From: Pseudomonadota bacterium
GTDB taxonomy: Bacteria; Pseudomonadota; Gammaproteobacteria; Burkholderiales; Ferrovaceae
DNA: 7,192 bases
Direction: 5' to 3'
Assembly: GCA_021811005.1 (NCBI GenBank)
Contig: JAJZPY010000101.1
Span: forward strand, 1 to 7,192
The notes beneath the pieces were generated by a model. The model was not told the origin of the DNA and made no database searches. It was given only the letters and a program-made list of their open reading frames with translations. Position numbers and translations under genes: made by a program. Shown in pieces: positions 1-6,363 of the stretch. Positions within the stretch are counted from its first letter, which is position 1. Each line of letters begins with the position of its first letter.

Positions 1-20
1 CCGCATCAATGCGGGTTTTT
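1..20 (+). terminator. Rho-independent terminator of a gene left of the window
   Basis: The first bases form CCGCA-TCAA-TGCGG followed by a G and six T. The left arm is probably cut by the window edge, since one more C would pair with G15. It would end a rightward gene lying outside the window, convergent with oxc. Confidence 0.6.
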
Positions 21-80
21 TGTTGTCCGTACCCCTCGTTCCCGCCCGTTTTTCCCTGTCCCGAAAAAATCAGGCCGCAA

Positions 81-119
81 AAGAAAAAATGCCGAACCAG
101 GCTTTTGGCCCGGTTCGGC
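81..119 (-). terminator. Rho-independent terminator of oxc
   Basis: On the minus strand a 12-bp stem (arms 119-108 and 102-91, one G-U pair, five-base loop) is followed at once by ATTTTTTCTTTT. It begins 37 bases after the oxc stop codon. The strong stem plus U-tract is a textbook intrinsic terminator, and it separates oxc from the convergent transcription unit to the left. Confidence 0.9.
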
Positions 120-155
120 ACTGGGGGTTTCCCGTGGCGGATGTCGCCAGAGAAA

Positions 156-1904
156 TTACTTCTTGAGGGCGGCAGCCGGGTTCAGGCTGGTGATGCGGCC
201 GCTCTCGGTACCGGCGGTTTCGTCGATGATGGCGTTGATCAGGGTCGGCTTGCGCGACTTGATCGCCTCTTCCATCGCCTTGCGCAGTTCGGCCGGGGTG
301 GTGGCATAGGCACCCACACCGCCGAATGCTTCCATCAGTTTTTCGTAGCGCGAGTCCTTCACGAACACGGTGGGGGCCACGTCGGCGCCGCCGCTCAGGT
401 TCTTGTCGGTGCCGCGATAGACGCCGTTGTTGTTCAGGATGACCACGCACACGGGCAGGTTGTAGCGGCAGATGGTCTCGACTTCCATGCCGCTGAAACC
501 GAAGGCGCTGTCACCTTCCACGGCGATCACGGGCTGGCCGCTTTCAACCGCTGCAGCGACTGCAAAGCCCATGCCGATGCCCATGACGCCCCAGGTGCCC
601 ACGTCCAGGCGCTTGCGCGGCTTGTACATGTCGACGATGGAGCGGGTGAAGTCCAGCGCGTTGGCGCCTTCGTTCACGAACATGGCGTCCGGGTTGGCCT
701 TGACGATGTCGCGCACCACGTTGAGCGCGCTGTGGAAGTTCATGGGGCTGGGATTCTTGGCCAGCGTTTCGGCCATCTTCGCCACGTTCTTGTTCTTGCG
801 TTCGGAGACGGCATTCAGCCATTCAGCCGGCGGCTTGGGCCAGTTGTTGCCCATGCCGGCGAGCAGGGCGGACACGCAGGAGGCCACATCGCCCACCAGC
901 GGCGCGTCGATGCGCACGTTGCTGTCCATTTCCGTGGGGGAGATGTCGATCTGGATGAACTTCTGGCCACCCCAGTCCTTGGAGCTCTTGCCACCCCAGG
1001 TCTTGCCCTTGCCGTGCGACAGGAGCCAGTTCAGGCGGGCACCGATCAGCAGCACCACGTCGGCTTCTGGCAGCACGAAGGAGCGGGCAGCGGAGGCCGA
1101 CTGTTCGTGCGTGTCGGGCAAAATGCCTTTGGCCATGGACATGGGGAGGTAGGGGATGCCGGACTTTTCCACCAGGGTGCGCAGAAGGTCGTCGGCCTGG
1201 GCGTAGGCGGCGCCTTTGCCCAGCAGGATCAGGGGCTTCTTGGCGCCCTTGAGCAGGTCGATGGCGCGCTGGACGGCATCGGCTCCCGGAATCTGGCTCG
1301 GCGCGGGGTCCACCACCTTGATCAGGGAGTTGCGGCCTTCCACGGCGTCCATGGTCTGGGAAAACAGCTTGGCCGGCAGGTCCAGGTACACGCCGCCGGG
1401 ACGGCCCGAAACTGCAGCGCGGATGGCGCGGGCGATGCCCACGCCGATGTCTTCGGCGTGGAGGACGCGGAAGGCGGCCTTGCACAGGGGCTTGGCGATG
1501 GCCAGCTGGTCCATTTCTTCGTAGTCGCCTTGCTGCAGGTCGACGATTTCACGCTCGGAGGATCCGGAAATCAGGATCATCGGGAAGCAGTTGGTGGTGG
1601 CATTCGCCAGCGCCGTCAGGCCGTTCAGGAAGCCCGGTGCCGACACCGTCAGGCAGATGCCGGGCTTGCCGGTCATGAAACCGGCGATGGCCGCGGCGTT
1701 GCCGGCATTTTGCTCGTGGCGGAAGGAAATGACGCGCAGGCCTTCTGCCTGGGCCATGCGGGTGAGGTCGGTGATCGGAATGCCCGGAAGACCGTAAATG
1801 GTGTTGATGCCGTTGAGTTTCAGGGCGTCGAGGACCAGATGGAAACCATCGGTCTGCACTTGCGATTCAGCGTTGTCGCTCACAAATTCGGCTTTGTTGT
1901 TCAT
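156..1904 (-). CDS. oxc: Oxalyl-CoA decarboxylase
   Basis: This ThDP- and Mg-dependent cytosolic enzyme converts oxalyl-CoA to formyl-CoA and CO2 and is the second step of oxalate breakdown with formyl-CoA transferase (Frc). The 582 residues cover the whole family (Oxalobacter enzyme 568). Domains run in the usual order: pyrimidine-binding half with the ThDP-activating Glu64 in RHEQ, a central domain from about 195 to 355, then a pyrophosphate-binding half with GDS (464-466) and the Asn run at 491-493. Residues matching the known active site are Ile42, Tyr128-Glu129 (DYEE), Tyr496 and the SGR near the C-terminus (Ser568, Arg570). The start at 1904 gives about eight more N-terminal residues than the Oxalobacter protein; a GAAGAG stretch lies 10 bases upstream as a modest ribosome site. 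It is a single-gene unit with its own terminator, and no frc lies beside it. Other ThDP decarboxylases are less likely because the Tyr-Glu pair and SGR tail are typical of Oxc. Confidence 0.95.
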   Translation of the reverse strand: MNNKAEFVSDNAESQVQTDGFHLVLDALKLNGINTIYGLPGIPITDLTRMAQAEGLRVISFRHEQNAGNAAAIAGFMTGKPGICLTVSAPGFLNGLTALANATTNCFPMILISGSSEREIVDLQQGDYEEMDQLAIAKPLCKAAFRVLHAEDIGVGIARAIRAAVSGRPGGVYLDLPAKLFSQTMDAVEGRNSLIKVVDPAPSQIPGADAVQRAIDLLKGAKKPLILLGKGAAYAQADDLLRTLVEKSGIPYLPMSMAKGILPDTHEQSASAARSFVLPEADVVLLIGARLNWLLSHGKGKTWGGKSSKDWGGQKFIQIDISPTEMDSNVRIDAPLVGDVASCVSALLAGMGNNWPKPPAEWLNAVSERKNKNVAKMAETLAKNPSPMNFHSALNVVRDIVKANPDAMFVNEGANALDFTRSIVDMYKPRKRLDVGTWGVMGIGMGFAVAAAVESGQPVIAVEGDSAFGFSGMEVETICRYNLPVCVVILNNNGVYRGTDKNLSGGADVAPTVFVKDSRYEKLMEAFGGVGAYATTPAELRKAMEEAIKSRKPTLINAIIDETAGTESGRITSLNPAAALKK

Positions 1905-1979
1905 GGTGAGATTTCTCTTCGTTTGAAGCAGGGCTAATAAAAACGCGACGCTACACGATCACGTCACTTACAGCGATGA

Positions 1980-1985
1980 AGTATT
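1980..1985 (-). promoter_or_regulatory. Possible oxc -10 element
   Basis: Reading leftward the hexamer is AATACT (4 of 6 matches to TATAAT). It would place the start site near 1973 and give a leader of about 70 bases. No good -35 hexamer is present, as expected for an activator-dependent promoter, and the FNR-like palindrome at 2009-2022 is then centred at about -42. This is inferred from spacing only. Confidence 0.4.
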
Positions 1986-2008
1986 GCAGGATTCCCCCGC
2001 CAGAACCA

Positions 2009-2022
2009 TTGACCCCGGTCAA
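2009..2022. promoter_or_regulatory. FNR/FixK-type box 1
   Basis: TTGAC-CCCG-GTCAA is a perfect 5+5 inverted repeat with a four-base spacer. It matches the TTGAY-N4-RTCAA pattern bound by FNR, FixK and Dnr-type regulators of the Crp/Fnr family. It is centred 111 bp upstream of the oxc start codon and about -42 from the proposed oxc start site, the class II activator position. Which family member binds is not visible here. Confidence 0.6.
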
Positions 2023-2047
2023 TTTCCACAGCAATTCCAATGGGCTG

Positions 2048-2061
2048 TTGACGGGGGTCAA
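2048..2061. promoter_or_regulatory. FNR/FixK-type box 2
   Basis: TTGAC-GGGG-GTCAA is a second perfect copy of the half-sites, 39 bp centre-to-centre from box 1. Relative to oxc it would lie at about -81. Relative to the rightward HDOD gene it is about 68 bp upstream of the start predicted from TAAAAT, so it could serve either gene. Two such boxes in one gap are unlikely by chance. Confidence 0.55.
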
Positions 2062-2093
2062 GTTTTTTCGGCCGTCGGGACGGGAAGGGGGGC

Positions 2094-2116
2094 GTAGGGT
2101 TTTGCCTACATAAAAT
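2094..2116 (+). promoter_or_regulatory. Inverted repeat plus possible -10 of the HDOD gene
   Basis: GTAGG-GTTTTG-CCTAC (2094-2109) is a 5+5 inverted repeat ending one base before TAAAAT (2111-2116; 5 of 6 matches to TATAAT). There is no recognisable -35 hexamer at the right distance. The palindrome fills the spacer of this presumed promoter, where an operator for a repressor or a MerR-like activator would fit. The regulator is unknown. Confidence 0.35.
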
Positions 2117-2180
2117 CCTGAAGGGATTCATTAAAATGGGAGCACTTCGAAACCCACCACAACAAGAACGGAGACTGAGG

Positions 2181-3050
2181 ATGGACGCCGACCTGGAGCT
2201 TCAGCGCGCCATACTGGATATCGGCATTCCCCCCCGGCCTGAAATTCTGGCCCATCTGGAGGCGGAAGCCAAAAAGGAGTCGCCTGACTACCGCCAGATC
2301 GAAAAGCTCATCAGCGCCGATGTGGGCATTTCGGCCGCGCTCATCAAAACCATCAATTCCCCGTTTTACGGCTTGAGAACCAAGGTGTCCTCCATTCACC
2401 AGGCCATCAGCCTGCTGGGCATGTCTTCCGTGACGCGCGTGGTCACTGGCATGGCGTTGCGGACCATCGCTTCGGGCGCCAACCTGGCGGACATCGAGGG
2501 GCATCTGGAGGCTTCTGCCCAGATGGCGCTGGTGACGGGCTACATCGCCAGGAAATTGTCAGGGGTGGACTGCGAACAGGCGTTCACGTTCGGGTTGTTC
2601 CAGAACTGCGGCACGCTGCTGCTGATGGCACGCCGTCCGGGCTACAAGAAAATCCTGGAACTGGCCCACCGTTCGCCGGAAAAGCTGATCACCCATACCG
2701 AAATCGATCACATGGGCATTTCGCATGCTTCCATCGGTTCGCTCATGGCCAAGGAGTGGGGGCTTGGAGAGTCGATCACGGAAGCCATCTGGTATCACCA
2801 TGACTACGGCGAGTTCGTTGAACAGCACATCAAGAAGCTTTCCACTGAAAAACTCAATCTGGATGAAACCCAGGCCCTGATTGCGCTGGGATTGCTGGCG
2901 GAGCGGGCCATTTACTGGAATTCCGGTTTTGAACAGACGGCCGAATGGCAGGCCGGGGGCCAGATTGCCCTTGATTATTTTGGTTTTACGCCAGGCGCTT
3001 ACCAGGAAATCGTGGAAAATGTCCAGGGTTTGCTGGGGCAAACCTGCTGA
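2181..3050 (+). CDS. HDOD domain signalling protein
   Basis: This is a 289-residue cytoplasmic protein made almost entirely of one HDOD domain, the catalytically dead relative of HD phosphohydrolases found in bacterial signalling proteins. Visible landmarks are PPRPEIL near residue 17, the LISADVGISAALIKTINSP helix pair (43-61), SLLGMSSVTRVV (78-88), and the C-terminal GISHASIGSLMAKEWGL with WYHHD (179-208). Where true HD enzymes carry His-Asp, this one has Gln141-Asn142 (GLFQNCG), so metal-dependent hydrolysis is not expected. No second domain (GGDEF, EAL, receiver) is attached. I chose ATG 2181 because GGAG lies seven bases upstream; an in-frame ATG at 2136 would add 15 residues of unfamiliar sequence and almost no leader from the proposed promoter. 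HDOD proteins have been tied to motility, biofilm and stress signalling, but its partner here is unknown. Confidence 0.9.
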   Translation: MDADLELQRAILDIGIPPRPEILAHLEAEAKKESPDYRQIEKLISADVGISAALIKTINSPFYGLRTKVSSIHQAISLLGMSSVTRVVTGMALRTIASGANLADIEGHLEASAQMALVTGYIARKLSGVDCEQAFTFGLFQNCGTLLLMARRPGYKKILELAHRSPEKLITHTEIDHMGISHASIGSLMAKEWGLGESITEAIWYHHDYGEFVEQHIKKLSTEKLNLDETQALIALGLLAERAIYWNSGFEQTAEWQAGGQIALDYFGFTPGAYQEIVENVQGLLGQTC

Positions 3051-3072
3051 AAGGACGGGCCCCCGGTTTTTT
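3024..3072 (+). terminator. Weak possible terminator after the HDOD gene
   Basis: A 9-bp stem with one bulged G (3024-3033 with 3038-3046, loop TGGG) overlaps the last codons of the HDOD gene. A run of six T follows only at 3067-3072, about 20 bases after the stem. The distance is too long for a standard intrinsic terminator, so this is tentative. Confidence 0.25.
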
Positions 3073-3080
3073 CGTGACGG

Positions 3081-3109
3081 TTCCCATTCTCCTCAGCACT
3101 TGGTACGAT
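3081..3109 (+). promoter_or_regulatory. Possible sigma-70 promoter of the HU gene
   Basis: TTCCCA (3081-3086) and TACGAT (3104-3109) are each 4 of 6 matches to consensus and are separated by 17 bases. The predicted start near 3116 gives a leader of about 117 bases. The leader contains a 6-bp GGGGCG/CGCCCC hairpin with an ACGG loop at 3184-3199, upstream of the ribosome site. Confidence 0.45.
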
Positions 3110-3232
3110 CATGTCCGTTCGGCTCAAAACAGGGAAATCCAGGGGGCCGAATTGGCGATCGAACGCCTGCCGAGGCTTTCCCCGGGGCGACGGCGCCCCA
3201 CCCACAACAACATCCTCACGAGGAGATATTGC

Positions 3233-3526
3233 ATGAACAAATCCGAACTCATCGACGCCATCGCCAAGGATGCGGACCTTTCCAAGGCTGCAGCCGAACG
3301 AGCCCTGTCCGCCACCATCGACGCCGTCGTCAAGGCCGTGGCCAAAGGTGATTCCGTCACTCTGGTGGGATTCGGGACTTTCAAGTCCTCCAAGCGCGCC
3401 GCTCGTACCGGCCGCAATCCGCAAACAGGCAAGGAAATCAAGATTGCTGCCACGACCGTGCCCCGCTTTACGGCCGGTGCCTCGTTCAAGGCTGCAGTTG
3501 CCGGCAAGAAAGCCAAAAAGAAGTAA
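3233..3526 (+). CDS. hup: HU family nucleoid DNA-binding protein
   Basis: This 97-residue HU protein bends and compacts DNA as a dimer in the nucleoid. It begins with the typical MNKSELIDAIA helix, carries GFGTF at 46-50, and has the DNA-inserting beta-arm with RNPQTG (Arg61-Asn62-Pro63). The proline that intercalates between base pairs is present. The usual HU ends near residue 90; this one adds a short lysine-rich tail, GKKAKKK, which may strengthen DNA contact. ATG 3233 is set by AGGAG seven bases upstream; the open frame extends further left, but that part does not resemble HU. The gene stands alone with its own promoter and terminator and is not beside lon, the common neighbour of hupB, so it may be an additional HU copy. 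IHF is less likely, given the sequence of the first helix and arm. Confidence 0.95.
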   Translation: MNKSELIDAIAKDADLSKAAAERALSATIDAVVKAVAKGDSVTLVGFGTFKSSKRAARTGRNPQTGKEIKIAATTVPRFTAGASFKAAVAGKKAKKK

Positions 3527-3544
3527 TCCAGGCAGTAACCCTGT

Positions 3545-3568
3545 AAGGATGGCCTGCGGGCCATCCTT
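3545..3568 (+). terminator. Terminator hairpin after the HU gene
   Basis: A perfect 10-bp stem AAGGATGGCC with its complement and a TGCG tetraloop begins 19 bases after the HU stop. The tail is pyrimidine-rich (TTCTCCTCC) rather than a pure T-run, so termination may be partial or Rho-assisted. Confidence 0.75.
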
Positions 3569-3608
3569 CTCCTCCGCTCCAGTTTTCCGCCCTCCCGTTT
3601 TTTTGGGG

Positions 3609-3614
3609 TATATT
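3609..3614 (+). promoter_or_regulatory. Possible -10 element of the molybdenum hydroxylase operon
   Basis: TATATT (5 of 6 matches to TATAAT) lies 40 bases before the first start codon. The best -35 candidate, TTCCGC at 3585-3590 with an 18-base spacer, is poor, so an activator may be needed. No clear operator is seen. Confidence 0.35.
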
Positions 3615-3653
3615 GGGCGAATCGGCCTTGCTTTCCCAAAGTAGGAGCTGCCC

Positions 3654-4124
3654 ATGATCAAGCTGATCGTCAACGGCGAAACCCATTCAGTCGACGTGGA
3701 ACCGGAAATGCCCCTGCTGTGGGTCCTGCGGGACCACCTGGGATTGCCGGGCACCAAGTACGGATGCGGCATATCCCAATGCGGCGCATGTACGGTGCAC
3801 CTGGATGGCGAAGCGGTTCGCTCCTGCACCCTCCCGGTTTCCGCAGCCCAGGGAAAGCGCATCACCACCATCGAAGGCTTGTCCCGGGACGGGCTTCACC
3901 CCGTTCAGAAGGCCTGGATCGAACATGAAGTGCCCCAGTGCGGCTACTGCCAGACCGGCATGATCATGACGGCCACGGCCCTGCTGGAGCGCAATCCCCA
4001 TCCCAACGACGACCAGATCGACCAGGCCATGACCAACCTTTGCCGTTGCGGCACCTATGCCCGCGTGAGAAAGGCGATTCACGCCCTGGCTGAAGCGGGC
4101 GCCGTGACGCCCCGCAAATCGTGA
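3654..4124 (+). CDS. 2x[2Fe-2S] small subunit of a molybdenum hydroxylase (IorA-like)
   Basis: This 156-residue iron-sulfur subunit passes electrons from the molybdenum site of its partner to an outside acceptor. The N-terminal plant-ferredoxin-like domain binds one cluster through Cys38, Cys43, Cys46 and Cys58 (GCGISQCGAC...C). The C-terminal four-helix domain binds the second through Cys96, Cys99, Cys130 and Cys132 (QCGYCQTG and CRCGTY). All eight ligands are intact and the length is normal for IorA and CoxS-type subunits. AGGAG sits six bases before ATG 3654. The stop is 11 bases before the next start, so the two genes form an operon. The protein has no signal peptide; it would be exported folded with the Tat-bearing large subunit, as known for relatives. 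The family call is firm, but the substrate is not deducible, so I give no gene symbol. Confidence 0.93.
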   Translation: MIKLIVNGETHSVDVEPEMPLLWVLRDHLGLPGTKYGCGISQCGACTVHLDGEAVRSCTLPVSAAQGKRITTIEGLSRDGLHPVQKAWIEHEVPQCGYCQTGMIMTATALLERNPHPNDDQIDQAMTNLCRCGTYARVRKAIHALAEAGAVTPRKS

Positions 4125-4135
4125 GGAGAGGCGCC

Positions 4136-6292
4136 ATGACGACCGCCGTTTCCCGACGCGAGTTTCTCAAGGTTTCTGCCGCCGCGAGCGGCGCTTTCGT
4201 TCTTGAATTCTGGTTTCCGGCCGGTTCCTCTGCCGCAGGTTCGGCGGACACCGCCACGGAAGTGAATGCCTGGATGGTGATTCATCCGGATGACCGGGTG
4301 GTGATTCGCATCGCCCGTTCGGAAATGGGGCAGGGCTCCTTCACGGCGCTGGCCCAATTGGTGGCGGAAGAGCTCGATTGCGATTGGGGCAAGGTGAGCG
4401 GCGAGTTTGCTTCGCCCAACGAACATTTTCGCCGCAACCGCATCTGGGGGTCCATGCTGACCGGAGGCAGCCGGGGCATCCGCACCTCCCAGGATTACCT
4501 GCGCAAGGCCGGGGCGAGCGCACGCATGATGCTGGTGATGGCCGCGGCCACACGCTGGGGTGTGCCGCCGTCGGAATGCACGGTACAGGCCGGCGTCATC
4601 ACCCATCGCCCCAGCGGGCGCCGGCTGCGTTATGGCGAGGTGGCGGCTGCGGCCGCGCTGTTGCCTGCGCCGGCCGAGGTTCCGCTCAAGGATCCCAGGG
4701 ACTGGAAAATTGCGGGCAAACCGGTGCACCGGCTCGACATCCCGGACAAGGTGCTGGGCAAACCGGTGTTTGGGGTCGATGTGTCCCTGCCGGGCATGCT
4801 GCATGCGGCCATTGCGCAATGTCCGGTGTTTGGCGGCAAGGTGGCTCACGTGGATGCAAGCCTTGCGCAATCCCTGCGTGGGGTGAAACAGGTGGTTCGT
4901 GCCGACGATTTCGTGGCGGTGGTGGCCGACAGCTGGTGGCGTGCCAACGAGGCCGTCAAGGCGCTCAAAATCCGCTGGGATGAAGGCGGCAACGGCCACG
5001 TGGACAACGCCGGCATTGCCGCCATGTTGCGCGAAGGGCTGGAGGCGAAGGATCTGCCGCAGGCGCGCAAGGTGGGCGAAGTGGGTTCGGCGTTGGCCGG
5101 TGCCGCGAAAGTGCTGCAGGCCGAATACCATTCTCCGTACATCAACCATGCCACGCTGGAACCGCAAACCTGCACGGCCTGGTTCCGTCCGGACGGTTTT
5201 CTGGAAATCTGGACTTCCACCCAGGATGGCGAAGCCTCCATGCAGGCCGCAGCCAGTGCCTCCGGCCTGCCGCTGGAAAAGATCGAAGTGCACAAGATGA
5301 TGCTGGGCGGCGGCTTCGGCCGGCGCGGCGGCCCCCAGGACTTCGTGCGCCAGGGCATCGTGATCGCCAGGGCCGTTCCGGGAACACCGGTCAAGCTCAT
5401 GTGGTCGCGCAGCGAAGACATGCAGCACGGCTTTTACCGCCCGGCAAGCCTGGTGAGCATGAAGGCGGGACTCGATGCCCAGGGGCGGCTGGTGGCCTGG
5501 CATACCCGGGTGGCTTGCCCTTCCATTTTGCAGGTGCTGCGTCCGCAGCTGCTGGCGAAGGGGGGGATCGATTTCACTGCCGTGCGTTCCTTTGATGACA
5601 TGCCCTACGAAGTGCCCCATCAGCAGGTGGACTACGCCAGGCGCAATGGCCATGTGCCCGTGGGGTTCTGGCGGGCGCCCGGACAGCAGAACGCCTTTTA
5701 CCGGGAATGTTTCATGGATGAATTGGCCGAAGCCGCGGGCCAGGACCCGGTGGTATTCCGGCAGAGCCTGCTGGCGCCGGACAACAAGGAGCGGCGGGTG
5801 CTGGAAGCGGTCGTCCACGCGGCCGGCTGGGGGCAGCCTGCTGCGGCCGGCGTATTCCGCGGGGTGGCCCTGGCGGCCGGTTTTGGCAGCTACACGGCCA
5901 TGGTGGCCGAAGTGTCGGTCAGCCCCAAGGGTGAACTCAAGGTCCACAGGATCGTGGTCGCCATCGATTCGGGATACGTGGTCAATCCCGACACCTGCCG
6001 GGCGCAGGCGGAGAGCAACGTGCTGTTCGGGTTGGGTAGCGTGCTGTATCAGGAAAACAACCTGAAAAACGGTCGCATCGTGGAAACCAACTTCAATAAT
6101 TTCCGCCTGCCGCAAATTTCTGAAATGCCGAAAGTGGAAACCCTGCTCGTGCCCAGCGGCGGGTTCTGGGGCGGCCATGGCGAACCCGCCATCCTGCCGC
6201 TCGCGCCGGCCATCTGCAACGCCGTGCATGCGGCGACCGGCAAACGCATCCGTTCGTTGCCTCTCAAGCATCACGATTTGCGCCCGGCCTGA
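4136..6292 (+). CDS. Tat-exported molybdopterin subunit of an aldehyde/N-heterocycle dehydrogenase (IorB-like)
   Basis: This 718-residue catalytic subunit belongs to the xanthine oxidase family, closest in layout to isoquinoline 1-oxidoreductase IorB; relatives oxidise aldehydes or N-heterocycles using water as oxygen source. The N-terminus has a twin-arginine signal, SRREFLK (Arg7-Arg8), then an Ala-rich stretch to about residue 38, so the complex likely works in the periplasm. Further landmarks are EMGQG (63-67), GGGFGRR (391-397) and GFWRAPGQQ (510-518) for cofactor binding, and GHGEP with the catalytic Glu683. In IorB relatives the cofactor is molybdopterin cytosine dinucleotide. ATG 4136 was preferred over an in-frame GTG at 4121 because GGAG precedes it and the GTG overlaps the upstream stop. 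No FAD subunit, cytochrome c domain or XdhC-like chaperone gene is adjacent, so the electron acceptor is unknown. The true substrate cannot be read from sequence. Confidence 0.92.
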   Translation: MTTAVSRREFLKVSAAASGAFVLEFWFPAGSSAAGSADTATEVNAWMVIHPDDRVVIRIARSEMGQGSFTALAQLVAEELDCDWGKVSGEFASPNEHFRRNRIWGSMLTGGSRGIRTSQDYLRKAGASARMMLVMAAATRWGVPPSECTVQAGVITHRPSGRRLRYGEVAAAAALLPAPAEVPLKDPRDWKIAGKPVHRLDIPDKVLGKPVFGVDVSLPGMLHAAIAQCPVFGGKVAHVDASLAQSLRGVKQVVRADDFVAVVADSWWRANEAVKALKIRWDEGGNGHVDNAGIAAMLREGLEAKDLPQARKVGEVGSALAGAAKVLQAEYHSPYINHATLEPQTCTAWFRPDGFLEIWTSTQDGEASMQAAASASGLPLEKIEVHKMMLGGGFGRRGGPQDFVRQGIVIARAVPGTPVKLMWSRSEDMQHGFYRPASLVSMKAGLDAQGRLVAWHTRVACPSILQVLRPQLLAKGGIDFTAVRSFDDMPYEVPHQQVDYARRNGHVPVGFWRAPGQQNAFYRECFMDELAEAAGQDPVVFRQSLLAPDNKERRVLEAVVHAAGWGQPAAAGVFRGVALAAGFGSYTAMVAEVSVSPKGELKVHRIVVAIDSGYVVNPDTCRAQAESNVLFGLGSVLYQENNLKNGRIVETNFNNFRLPQISEMPKVETLLVPSGGFWGGHGEPAILPLAPAICNAVHAATGKRIRSLPLKHHDLRPA

Positions 6293-6301
6293 AAACCGGG
6301 C
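6282..6301 (+). terminator. Weak possible terminator overlapping the IorB-like stop codon
   Basis: GCCCGG (6282-6287) pairs with CCGGGC (6296-6301) around an eight-base loop that contains the stop codon. Only ATTTG follows, so the U-tract is poor. It ends three bases before the -35 of the next promoter and may partly insulate the riboswitch transcript from read-through. Confidence 0.35.
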
Positions 6302-6303
6302 AT

Positions 6304-6332
6304 TTGACAGCTTCGCGGGGTATGCCTAGAAT
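6304..6332 (+). promoter_or_regulatory. Sigma-70 promoter of the riboswitch-motB transcript
   Basis: A perfect -35 TTGACA (6304-6309), a 17-base spacer and TAGAAT (6327-6332; 5 of 6 matches) make the strongest promoter in the window. The start would be at about 6338-6340, so the RNA begins GGGCTAACG and enters a hairpin almost at once. It is a housekeeping-type promoter, not the flagellar sigma-28 pattern, so control may rest mostly on the RNA switch. Confidence 0.85.
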
Positions 6333-6343
6333 TTTCGGGCTAA

Positions 6344-6363
6344 CGTTGATTTCCAGATCAACG
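6344..6363 (+). promoter_or_regulatory. 5'-end hairpin competing with the riboswitch closing helix
   Basis: CGTTGAT and ATCAACG form a perfect 7-bp stem with a six-base loop, starting about five bases into the predicted transcript. Its 3' arm contains CAAC (6359-6362), which in the aptamer should pair with GTTG at 6457-6460. The two structures cannot coexist, so this may be an anti-P1 element. The pairing is seen in the sequence; the role is inferred. Confidence 0.55.

Noticed and set aside
21..80. Gap between the two terminators at the left edge
   Set aside because: No gene, repeat or promoter could be supported in it.
9..1937. A 642-codon open frame on the plus strand opposite oxc
   Set aside because: It is the antisense shadow of a high-GC gene; the His/Gly/Val-rich translation matches no domain, while the opposite strand encodes a complete Oxc.
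2136..2180. Earlier in-frame ATG for the HDOD gene
   Set aside because: The extra 15 residues look unlike HDOD N-termini and the proposed promoter would leave only about a dozen bases of leader. An AAGGGA lies nine bases upstream, so it is not excluded.
3056..3072. GGGCCCCCGG followed by six T as a terminator
   Set aside because: Only three or four base pairs can form with a usable loop, too weak for an intrinsic terminator alone.
2999..3871. A 290-codon minus-strand frame across the HU gene
   Set aside because: It crosses two promoters, a terminator and two well-supported genes, and has no ribosome site or family features.
4079..6274. A 731-codon open frame on the minus strand opposite the large molybdenum subunit
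   Set aside because: Same codon-bias artefact; the translation is His/Arg-rich and has no recognisable motif, and the plus strand has every catalytic motif.
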